A stretch of DNA of 12,535 nt, from NCBI GenBank assembly GCA_937892315.1, contig CALAVF010000062.1, forward strand, positions 1 through 12,535, in the 5' to 3' direction. Numbering within the stretch: position 1 is the stretch's first letter; every line of letters starts with the position of its first letter. Shown in pieces: positions 6,289 through 12,535 of the stretch. Position numbers and translations under genes: made by a program. Source of the DNA: an uncultured Prevotellaceae bacterium (lineage in GTDB: Bacteria; Bacteroidota; Bacteroidia; Bacteroidales; Bacteroidaceae). Below the pieces are notes generated by a model, which was given only the letters and a program-made list of their open reading frames with translations, was not told the DNA's origin and searched no databases.

Positions 6289-7913
6289 GCGATATATGCC
6301 CAAACCGTCTCCCACCAGTAGGGTTCACACTGAATCGTCAAGGTGAACACGTCCTTGACCCACTGCCCACTGGCGTTGGTGGCCATCACTTCGACCGTAT
6401 GTTTGCCCTTGGAGAGTTTGGTGATGCGGACATCGTTCTGCCCCATCTCCAGATACTGCCACTCCGACTCACCATCACGACGGAAAGCAAAGCGAACATG
6501 CTGCTTGCCCAGATGGTCAAACGTGGTGAAGAAAAGGTGTACCACACGTTCGTCTGCCACCAGATTCAACTGGCGCGTATCCATGCCCGGGCAACGCATT
6601 CCGTGAATGGTCTGATAGGCGGCAAGGGCGATTTTCTCCCCCGCCTTCTGCTTCGAGGGCTGCTTCATCTGCACCTCGTAGTAATCCTTCTCACACTCCA
6701 GAAAGATACGGTCGACACCATCGGTATAAATCGCCCGGAAGAACGCCGGCCGCGGGTCGAGGTCGGAAGGGTAGATGTATCGCATCGCCTTCTTGGAGGG
6801 CGAATAGATGAGAATACGCTGATTGAAGAGCACCCACACGTCGCCCTTGAGCACCGTGATGCCCAGGGGTATATCGCCATGCAGATAACACTTTGCCGAC
6901 AAGTCGTCCTGTGTCTTCTTCGTCACGTCGTAGAGCAGCAGCCTTCCCGACGTGGTGCATATCCAGAGGTTATTTTTGTCGAGAAACAGCCCCGAGGCAT
7001 TGCGGATGGTCGTGTCGAGGCGAGTAACCAATTCGTCTTTGTAACTGACGAGGCCCTGCCACTCTGTGTTCATGTAAACGGTGCCATCCGTGCCGAGCGA
7101 GAGCGTGTTGACGACACCAAAATTAGGTCCCACCTGCTCGCATTCTCCCTCGCCACTGCCGGGACGCACCACCCAGAGCCCCTCGCTGGTGCCTGTCCAG
7201 CGAGTGCCGTTGTCTGTTTTCCACACCGCATGTACCTTATGCTCGGAGGGCAAGCCGGACAGGGTGGGTGGAAGCATACAACGCAGAGGCAGCGTGTCGA
7301 GTGCCACCTGATTCAGCATGACTGATGGATGTATCGTCACCGAAGGAATGCCGTCGTCGTCAATCTTCCAGAAGTTGCCCCGCAGGTCGGTCAGTTCGCG
7401 TCGGTTTTGCGTAACGAGCGGATTCTTTTCCGCAGGTGTCCGACTCAGACATCGCCCGTCGCCGTCATAGACGAGCACATGCCTGTTGGCATACGCCAGC
7501 ACCGAATCGCCTTCACCTGCCTTGAGGGCATCGAACGACCATATCTGAAGCACCTGGTCGCCCGTGGGACGAATGCTGTAGTCATGCTTGTCGAGAATGT
7601 AGAGCCCTCGCTTCGTCCCTATCCAGAGTCGGTTGCGATGGTCTTCGCAGAGAGCGGTGACGTTGTTGTTCATCAGCCAGTCGGGATGCAAAAAATCAGC
7701 CCTGAACGACGTGAGGCTGTAGCCGTCGTCGCGATAAAGCCCATCAGACTTCATGCCATACCACATATAGCCTTCGCTGTCCTGAAACAGCACCCTGACA
7801 TGTGCCGACTCCAACTGATGGAGGTTCGGCATCGGAACTATCCGTTCCTGTGCCCTAACCAACATCGGCACAAGAACAAACAACCATGCAGCAAGAAAAA
7901 TATTTCGCTTCAT
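6219..7913 (-). CDS. Beta-propeller/Y_Y_Y sensor protein lacking an output domain
   Basis: Resembles the periplasmic half of Bacteroidetes hybrid two-component sensors. The chosen start (7913) gives a signal peptide MKRNIFLAAWLFVLVPMLVRAQ; the frame is open to 8003, but that extension would bury the signal sequence. Propeller-type repeats follow: VRVLFQDSEGYMWYGMKSDG at about 39-58, VTALCEDHRNRLWIGTKRGL at 85-104, and further blades with the WxGT-like pattern to about 400. A Y_Y_Y-like Ig fold lies at about 470-530 (FAFRRDGESEWQYLE, KGKHTVEVMATNASGQW), then one transmembrane helix at 536-558. The protein stops after RKMKLS, only 6 residues into the cytoplasm. Family members usually continue for hundreds of residues with kinase, receiver or DNA-binding domains, and nothing further follows in frame. 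It may be truncated, or an accessory sensor. Confidence 0.85.
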   Translation of the reverse strand: MKRNIFLAAWLFVLVPMLVRAQERIVPMPNLHQLESAHVRVLFQDSEGYMWYGMKSDGLYRDDGYSLTSFRADFLHPDWLMNNNVTALCEDHRNRLWIGTKRGLYILDKHDYSIRPTGDQVLQIWSFDALKAGEGDSVLAYANRHVLVYDGDGRCLSRTPAEKNPLVTQNRRELTDLRGNFWKIDDDGIPSVTIHPSVMLNQVALDTLPLRCMLPPTLSGLPSEHKVHAVWKTDNGTRWTGTSEGLWVVRPGSGEGECEQVGPNFGVVNTLSLGTDGTVYMNTEWQGLVSYKDELVTRLDTTIRNASGLFLDKNNLWICTTSGRLLLYDVTKKTQDDLSAKCYLHGDIPLGITVLKGDVWVLFNQRILIYSPSKKAMRYIYPSDLDPRPAFFRAIYTDGVDRIFLECEKDYYEVQMKQPSKQKAGEKIALAAYQTIHGMRCPGMDTRQLNLVADERVVHLFFTTFDHLGKQHVRFAFRRDGESEWQYLEMGQNDVRITKLSKGKHTVEVMATNASGQWVKDVFTLTIQCEPYWWETVWAYIAYVLLAVLLLSFSFWLGRKMKLS

Positions 7914-8000
7914 AAAGTGAGTAGTTAGCAGTCCTTTACTAAACGTGTCCAAACTCTTCAACACCTCAACGCCATGTTCCTGCACGTCCACATTCTGTCG

Positions 8001-8008
8001 CAAAATTA
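8001..8008 (-). promoter_or_regulatory. Candidate -7 promoter element of the sensor gene
   Basis: The minus strand reads TAATTTTG, which matches TAnnTTTG. It lies 88 bp upstream of the chosen ATG at 7913. The -33 region expected near 8028-8032 (TGTGG on the minus strand) is a weak match. If transcription starts here, the ATG at 8003 would lie inside the promoter, which supports the 7913 start. Confidence 0.45.
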
Positions 8009-8106
8009 CTACTTTTTCTTATAAATTCCACATTTTCGGAGGAAAAATCGACAAAGCGGCATAAAATCGTGCTCAAAACAGGCAGAAATACAACGCTCGG
8101 CTATCT

Positions 8107-8147
8107 AAAAAAATCCCTCGCACTATCATCACTGACAGCACGAGGGA
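8107..8147 (-). terminator. Intrinsic terminator of the sigma/anti-sigma/receptor operon
   Basis: On the minus strand the transcript folds into a 15-bp stem (8133-8147 with 8114-8128) that includes three G-U wobbles and is capped by a GUGA tetraloop of the GNRA type. It is followed at once by a run of seven U residues (8107-8113). It starts about 70 bp after the receptor stop codon. Confidence 0.85.
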
Positions 8148-8216
8148 CGTGTACACAAATTGTTTAACTGATCTTAAAAATACGCGTTGTTTAACTTTCA
8201 GAGAGAACAAAAAAGA

Positions 8217-11200
8217 TTACTTCTTTTTCGGATTCTTGTTCCAGTGATACACCAAGTGCAGCATCACGTAGTGAGGCAAAGAGCGATACCACGTCACGGT
8301 GCGACCTTGGGCATTCACCGCATAGTCGGTGTTCGACAACTGGTGCAGCAGGTCGAAGGCTTCGAGGCGGGCGATAAGTTTGCCTTTCAGCAGGGGCTGG
8401 CTGAGGGAGGCGTTGACGATGAAGTCGTCGGTGTTGAGGTTGCTGCTGCCATACCCTCGGCGGCTGAACATGGTGGCATCGGCTGCAAAGGAGGTTTTGA
8501 GGTGTGGCAGGGTGTAGGACGTTTCGACACCATACTCGAAGTCGAAGGCATTGAGGGTTTCAAAGTCCAACATCTTGCCAGTGGAGTGCCGCCAATTGAT
8601 TTGCCCCGTAGCACGGATGTTGAAAGCATTCTTGTTGTATTTGATGTGGGCACCACTCTTGAGCCCGAGCGTGTTGACGGTGTTCACATGGCTCTCGGTC
8701 TCACCCGTCAGCATGGCGTGGTCTTTGGCGTGGTCCCAAAGGGCATGGGCGTTTGCGTGCCACGACCAGTAGCGTTTCTCACCGATGTTTCGGTCGATGC
8801 TGAAGTTAGTGAGGGCACCCCAAGCACCGCTGACGTTCATGGGCTTGTAGGTGTAAACGCCGTTGGTGGGATTGTAGGTGAGCGACTGTGCCACATCGCG
8901 GAAGTGATAGTTGAAGGAGGCAGACAGGTAATACATTCCTTGATTGCGTCCTGCATTGTCGTAGTATTCTATATTGAACTTCGTGTATTCTTTTCCTTTC
9001 AGGTTGGGATTGCCCAGTTTGACGATGAGTGGCTGGCTGTCGTCGCGGAAGGTGATGCGGTCGAGCAGAAGTGGCCTTTCTTGATTAAAATCGAGGTTAG
9101 AAAAAATATAGCGCCGTGCTCCTTTCCAGTAATTCTTGTAATAGAAAGAAAAACTCGGCAGGAACTTTGTCTGATGAGCCAACGTGTCGAGCACTCCACG
9201 CTGATAGTGCAGTTCGTCATGATGCAGCGGTGTGTAAATGTACAGGCACCATCGCTCATAATCCATCTTCCAGTGGATGTTGGAATGCATGATAGAAGCA
9301 GTCTTCATCAGACGGATGTTCAGGTTGTTCGTCCAATCATGCCGACGGCTCTCGTAGGAGTTGCCGGGGTCGGTGATGGCGGTCAAGGCATCAATCTGAG
9401 AGGGAAGCAGGAGCGATATTTCCGACGTTTCGTCGCCTACCCGTGGCCTTTCGGGATGGTAGAGGTAGTCGCGGGTGTGCTCGCTGCTGATGTCGAGCCA
9501 ATCGGTGAAGAGGAGGTTGACGTTCTTGGGGAAATGGAGGTTGTAGCCGATGTTGCCGGTAGCCCAGGTGGTGCGGCGGAAGAAGTCGTGGGTGTTGTAG
9601 GTAGTTTGGATCGACGGGGAAACCGCCGAGGGCAGGGATTGGCTGGCATTGGACTGGGTGGTTTGGGTGTAGCGGTGGGCTTGGCGGTTCTCGTCGTTAT
9701 CGTGCTCCACTTTGGCAGAGAAAGTGAGGTGTTGGTGCTTTTGCTTGTTGATGTTGAAAGTGCCCGTTGCCTCCAGATAGGCTGCCCATGCCTTGCCTTC
9801 GCTCATGCCGATGGTGCGTTGAGAGATGGTCAGGCTGTCGCTCCATTCGTCGAAGGCGGAGTGGGAGGAGCCATTACGCTTGGCATAGTCGAAGTGGGCT
9901 TCGGTGCGGAGATACATCGGCTTGGTCAGAGAGAACGTATTGTGTACCGTCAGTTTCTTGTTGCCCGCACGATTGAACGACTCCGTGAGAGAGGTCGGAG
10001 CCAATCCCTCCAAGAACTGCTCACGCCGTTGGTTCATCGTCTGCTCGTCGGTGGTGGAGGTGTATTCCGTCCGCAGCGTCTCCTTCAGTTTGTCGCCCAC
10101 CGATTGGTAGTTGATTTCTCCTGCCACACTACGGGTGGTCAGCAACGACTTGGGCGCACGGGCTGGACTCCATTGCCCTGTCTGCCCGACGTGGCGAGTC
10201 TCGTTCACATTGTTCGCATTCGCCAGCAGCGTGAGGCGTAAGCGGTCGGTAAAGCCCAGCAGGAAACCACGTCCCAACCATCGCTCTTCCGTTCCTCCAG
10301 CCACCTCCACATTGGCGATATATCCTTGGCTATATTCATCTTTCAGAATCACATCCATCACATAGCGGCGTGGTTCCACATCATAGCCCAATGCCTCGCT
10401 TCGTTCCGTCTGCTTCTCATACGCCTTCAGGTTCTTCACCGTATAGTACGGCAGATTCTCCATCAGCACCTTCTTGTTGCCGCCGAAGAATGTGCGTGAG
10501 CCCAACAGCAGTTCGTCCACCTTCCGCCCATTCACAAAGATTTCGCCCTTCTCGTTCATCTCCACACCCGGCAACTGACGAATGAGGTCGTCGAGCATCG
10601 AGCCTTCGGGCAGTTTGAAGGCGGTGGCATCGTAGATGAGCGTGTCGCCCCGATAGAACATCTTGATTTTGGTGGCAGTCACGGTCACTTCACGCAGCAT
10701 TCGACTCGGCACCTTTCGCATTTTCAGGGTAGGCACCTCCACATTTTCCCACGAGGGGTCGGTGATGTCCACCCGTTGCCACACATCGCCGTAGCCGTCC
10801 AGTTGGGCACGAACCCAATAAGTCTTCTCGGTCGCTTTCACCTCTGCCCCAAACTGCGACATCACTAGTTTTCCAGTGCTGCCCTGGTAGAAGTTCAGCA
10901 TGTCGGCAGAATCTACCACCACCGAACTGTCTGCCCTCAACACGGAGATTTTCGCCTTGGACAGCGGCATCTTCAGGAACTCATCCAACACCGCGCCCGA
11001 AAGATGGATGGTTCTGCCCGTGAAATCCTTTTCCGGCCGATACTGGACAAAGATGTTCCTGCCCCGCCGCTTCACCCGCACAGGCAACCCCTTGCAGATG
11101 AGTTTGACGGCATCAGGCACGGAGCGGTTCTTCACCTTGGCCGAAGTACGCAAGTCGCCCAAACTGTCGGAGAGGGTGTCGATGGTGTATTCCGATTGCT

Positions 11201-11318
11201 CACGGCCAATCGTCTGCAAAGCCTCCAGCAGCGGCACATCCCTCCACTCGCGAGTCAGGGTTTGCCCCTGCCCGTCCATTGCCACCATCAGCAACAGCAT
11301 CAAAAACAATCGCCTCAT
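8217..11318 (-). CDS. TonB-dependent-receptor-like outer-membrane protein with STN domain
   Basis: A 1033-residue outer-membrane beta-barrel protein. Order of parts: signal peptide 1-19 (MRRLFLMLLLMVAMDGQGQ); STN-like domain at about 24-92 (VPLLEALQTIGREQSEYTID, then RGRNIFVQYR), the part that in FecA-type receptors contacts the anti-sigma factor; a carboxypeptidase-regulatory-like region at about 104-200; a plug at about 208-325 (VTVTATKIKM, DDLIRQLPGVEMNEKGEIFV, then DVILKDEYSQGY); and a barrel from about 330 to the end, rich in alternating aromatic strands. It resembles the Bacteroidetes OMP_b-brl_3 receptor-like group. No SusD-type lipoprotein follows, so a SusCD glycan pair is not supported, and the ligand is unknown. 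It overlaps the anti-sigma gene by 4 bp (ATGA) and so belongs to the sigma operon, a surface-signalling arrangement. Confidence 0.92.
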   Translation of the reverse strand: MRRLFLMLLLMVAMDGQGQTLTREWRDVPLLEALQTIGREQSEYTIDTLSDSLGDLRTSAKVKNRSVPDAVKLICKGLPVRVKRRGRNIFVQYRPEKDFTGRTIHLSGAVLDEFLKMPLSKAKISVLRADSSVVVDSADMLNFYQGSTGKLVMSQFGAEVKATEKTYWVRAQLDGYGDVWQRVDITDPSWENVEVPTLKMRKVPSRMLREVTVTATKIKMFYRGDTLIYDATAFKLPEGSMLDDLIRQLPGVEMNEKGEIFVNGRKVDELLLGSRTFFGGNKKVLMENLPYYTVKNLKAYEKQTERSEALGYDVEPRRYVMDVILKDEYSQGYIANVEVAGGTEERWLGRGFLLGFTDRLRLTLLANANNVNETRHVGQTGQWSPARAPKSLLTTRSVAGEINYQSVGDKLKETLRTEYTSTTDEQTMNQRREQFLEGLAPTSLTESFNRAGNKKLTVHNTFSLTKPMYLRTEAHFDYAKRNGSSHSAFDEWSDSLTISQRTIGMSEGKAWAAYLEATGTFNINKQKHQHLTFSAKVEHDNDENRQAHRYTQTTQSNASQSLPSAVSPSIQTTYNTHDFFRRTTWATGNIGYNLHFPKNVNLLFTDWLDISSEHTRDYLYHPERPRVGDETSEISLLLPSQIDALTAITDPGNSYESRRHDWTNNLNIRLMKTASIMHSNIHWKMDYERWCLYIYTPLHHDELHYQRGVLDTLAHQTKFLPSFSFYYKNYWKGARRYIFSNLDFNQERPLLLDRITFRDDSQPLIVKLGNPNLKGKEYTKFNIEYYDNAGRNQGMYYLSASFNYHFRDVAQSLTYNPTNGVYTYKPMNVSGAWGALTNFSIDRNIGEKRYWSWHANAHALWDHAKDHAMLTGETESHVNTVNTLGLKSGAHIKYNKNAFNIRATGQINWRHSTGKMLDFETLNAFDFEYGVETSYTLPHLKTSFAADATMFSRRGYGSSNLNTDDFIVNASLSQPLLKGKLIARLEAFDLLHQLSNTDYAVNAQGRTVTWYRSLPHYVMLHLVYHWNKNPKKK

Positions 11319-11914
11319 CTCTTTCCCTCCTCTCCTTCCGTCTGCATCACAAAAATCGTATCATTCTCCACGCGAAGGCTCAACCCGTCGAAGGCATTCA
11401 GCCTGTCGATGAAATCGGCAAGCGGTGCATCCGTCTGCCACGTCATCATCAACCTCATGTGGCGTGGTGCCTCGTCGCGAAACGTCACAACCTTCTGATA
11501 ATGAGCAGACACGACAGAGAGGATGCTGTCAAGCGGCAGATTGTCGAAATAGACAGGAGATGGCGGCAATTGACCTTCGGCAGTCGCCCCTTGCCCACTG
11601 GAGAGTGAGGGGTGAGAAGCAGCGTCGCCTTGCGAGCGATTCGCGAAGTGGAGGGCGGCAAAGGCAATGCCCGAGGCAAAGAGAACGCCAACGAACACCG
11701 CCGCCACCTTACCCACCCACCGCTCGCGAACACGTGCGGTAGCCAATTTTTCACTTTTCACTTTTCCTTTCTCCCTTCCCATCACCTCCTGCCAAGCCCG
11801 CTCCACATCGGGCACGTGGTCGATTTCGTCCATCATGGCCTCCAGTTCGGCGTCGGTGTACTTCTCGGGATGTTCCTGCATGTCGAAGCAGCATTGTTTG
11901 TCCATCGTTTGCAT
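11315..11914 (-). CDS. Short FecR-type anti-sigma factor
   Basis: A 199-residue single-pass membrane anti-sigma factor. The acidic N-terminus (about 1-47, with EHPEKYTDAELEAMMDE) would bind the sigma factor in the cytoplasm. A basic linker precedes the transmembrane helix at about 67-91. The periplasmic part ends in a DUF4974-like, STN-related domain at about 121-190 (VYFDNLPLDSILSVVSAHYQ, later NDTIFVMQ). The larger FecR ligand-relay domain that usually lies between membrane and DUF4974 (total length often 300-400 aa) is missing; only a Ser/Gly/Ala/Pro-rich linker is there. Residues 49-60 (KGKVKSEKLATA) are encoded exactly by a 36-bp copy of the repeat found at 3676-3711, inserted in frame. 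The gene follows the sigma factor by 5 bp and overlaps the receptor by 4 bp. An alternative start is 11905. Confidence 0.85.
   Translation of the reverse strand: MQTMDKQCCFDMQEHPEKYTDAELEAMMDEIDHVPDVERAWQEVMGREKGKVKSEKLATARVRERWVGKVAAVFVGVLFASGIAFAALHFANRSQGDAASHPSLSSGQGATAEGQLPPSPVYFDNLPLDSILSVVSAHYQKVVTFRDEAPRHMRLMMTWQTDAPLADFIDRLNAFDGLSLRVENDTIFVMQTEGEEGKR
11735..11770 (-). repeat. 36-bp dispersed repeat copy inside the anti-sigma gene
   Basis: This stretch differs at one base from the complement of 3676-3711. It spans exactly 12 codons (residues 49-60 of the anti-sigma factor) and preserves the frame, adding a basic juxtamembrane peptide. Confidence 0.85.
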
Positions 11915-11919
11915 AGTCC

Positions 11920-12399
11920 TTACTGTTTAAAATGGTTTCTAATGAGGGTTAAGGCATGAGAAAGATGTTTCCACACAGCCACACGACTGATGCCCTCCGA
12001 GGCAGCAATCTCTTCGTAACTGCATCCGACGGTGAAACGAAGTCGGAAGATGCGTTGCTCCTGTGCCGAAAGATGGGTGGCGACCCACTCCTCGATGTCC
12101 GTCAACCGTTCATCCTCATACAGCGTCGGAGGCATCGCTTCCGCAGCAGCCCACGCTTCCATCCGCCGTTTCGTCTCCTCGTGACGCAGCCGTTTCAGGC
12201 ACTGGTTGCGGACACTCGTCAGCAAGTAGCCCTCTTCCGTGCCTGCCAGCAGCACCGTCTGCCCACGAAGCAGCCCCACAAAGATGTCGCTGACCACATC
12301 CTTGCTCTCCTGCTCGTCGAAGAGGAGGGTGCGTGCCACCCTCAACATCTTGGCATAGTGCTGCCGAAACAGCCGTTGAATATCCATCCTTTCCATCAT
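11920..12399 (-). CDS. RNA polymerase ECF-type sigma factor
   Basis: A 159-residue sigma-70 family factor of the extracytoplasmic-function type, with only regions 2 and 4. Region 2 is at about 6-75: LFRQHYAKMLRVARTLLFDE (core binding), EQESKDVVSDIFVGLL (-10 recognition), then YLLTSVRNQCLKRLR. Region 4 is at about 105-157: LSAQEQRIFRLRFTVGCSYEEIA, then the helix-turn-helix SEGISRVAVWKHLSHAL that reads the -35 element. Length is slightly short but within range (160-200 aa). Starts at 12396 or 12387 are also possible. It is first in the operon with its anti-sigma factor and receptor, and such factors commonly drive their own operon. Confidence 0.93.
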   Translation of the reverse strand: MMERMDIQRLFRQHYAKMLRVARTLLFDEQESKDVVSDIFVGLLRGQTVLLAGTEEGYLLTSVRNQCLKRLRHEETKRRMEAWAAAEAMPPTLYEDERLTDIEEWVATHLSAQEQRIFRLRFTVGCSYEEIAASEGISRVAVWKHLSHALTLIRNHFKQ

Positions 12400-12417
12400 G
12401 TCTTTTATGGTAATACC

Positions 12418-12445
12418 CTTCAGAACGAGAAAACGCTAACCCCCT
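12418..12445 (-). promoter_or_regulatory. Possible autoregulated promoter of the sigma operon
   Basis: No TAnnTTTG element occurs in the 85 bp upstream of the sigma gene. Instead, the minus strand carries GGGGGTTAGCGTTTTCTCGT followed by TCTGAAGGG, preceded by a purine-rich tract (12448-12470). This could be an ECF-type promoter read by the encoded factor. The assignment rests only on position and on the absence of a housekeeping promoter. Confidence 0.25.
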
Positions 12446-12484
12446 GCCCCTTTTTCCTCTTTTTTCCCACGCTAAGAGCCTCAA

Positions 12485-12530
12485 AAGTGGTCTGAGTCAC
12501 ACCGCCTCGGCGGTCTGAGTCACACCACTT
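12485..12530. repeat. Modular intergenic repeat, two 15-bp units (locus 2)
   Basis: Two direct copies of GGTCTGAGTCACACC (12489-12503 and 12512-12526) are joined by the 8-bp linker GCCTCGGC and flanked by AAGT and ACTT. The complement of 12485-12526 plus ACTT matches the last two units of the repeat at 2445-2513 over 42 bp, including linker and edge. It lies about 86 bp upstream of the sigma factor start, next to the window edge. Confidence 0.85.
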
Positions 12531-12535
12531 GGGCG

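Larger units (their letters stand above)
7914..8216. other. Intergenic region between receptor and sensor genes
   Basis: About 300 bp without a gene. It contains, in the minus-strand order of transcription, the receptor operon terminator (8107-8147) and a candidate sensor promoter (-7 element at 8001-8008), so the sensor is probably transcribed independently of the sigma operon. The AT-rich stretch 8009-8080 shows no other clear structure. Confidence 0.6.

Noticed and set aside
7438..7456. Partial match to the 15-mer repeat (GACTCAGAC preceded by GGTGTCC)
   Set aside because: It needs a 2-bp insertion, lacks linkers and edges, and sits in a normal coding stretch of the sensor gene, so chance similarity is likely.
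8187..10241. A 684-codon plus-strand open frame
   Set aside because: It lies wholly antisense to the receptor gene, has a low-complexity Val/Gly/His-rich translation and no recognisable domain. The minus frame has signal peptide, STN, plug and barrel.
8217..11318. SusC of a SusC/SusD glycan-uptake pair
   Set aside because: No SusD-type lipoprotein or carbohydrate enzyme follows; a terminator closes the operon directly after this gene.

Overview
The window looks like a chromosomal segment from a Bacteroidales bacterium, most likely Prevotella or a close relative. The lineage call is an inference. It rests on Bacteroidetes-type promoters (TAnnTTTG at -7), start codons without clear Shine-Dalgarno sequences, a BlaR1-type protein with a TonB C-terminal domain, an ECF sigma / anti-sigma / outer-membrane receptor operon, and a ComEC that lacks the C-terminal metallo-hydrolase domain.

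Layout. Bases 1-257 hold a fragment of a minus-strand reading frame, perhaps part of a secreted beta-helix glycosidase, with no visible start. Bases 271-2227 are a minus-strand blaI-blaR1 operon, a sensor protease plus cognate repressor, with a convincing promoter and an overlapping inverted repeat as candidate operator. Bases 2228-2762 are a long intergenic region carrying a modular 15-bp quasi-palindromic repeat and the promoter of the next operon. Bases 2763-6288 are a plus-strand cluster: a membrane-anchored coiled-coil protein, ribulose-phosphate epimerase (rpe), comEC and a small helicase-associated-domain protein. The last three are joined by 4-bp ATGA overlaps.

From 6219 to the right end everything is on the minus strand. 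Reading in the direction of transcription: an ECF sigma factor (12399-11920), a short membrane anti-sigma factor (11914-11315) and a 1033-residue TonB-dependent-receptor-like outer-membrane protein with an N-terminal STN domain (11318-8217). A strong intrinsic terminator closes this operon. Next comes a separately promoted beta-propeller/Y_Y_Y sensor (7913-6219) that ends directly after its transmembrane helix, with no kinase or DNA-binding output. Its 3' end overlaps the small helicase-associated gene by 70 bp in convergent orientation.

The sigma, anti-sigma and receptor genes form a plausible cell-surface signalling circuit: ligand at the receptor, STN contact with the periplasmic domain of the anti-sigma, release of sigma. 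The kinase-less sensor may be a remnant or may act through another protein.

The most unusual content is repeat biology. One repeat family sits in two intergenic regions 10 kb apart and is built from 15-mers joined by 8-bp linkers. A second, 36 bp long, occurs as a large hairpin between two genes and again inside the anti-sigma gene, where it fills exactly 12 in-frame codons. A G-rich insert in comEC may be a third case of repeat-like sequence in a coding region. No complete insertion sequence, CRISPR array, tRNA or rRNA was seen.
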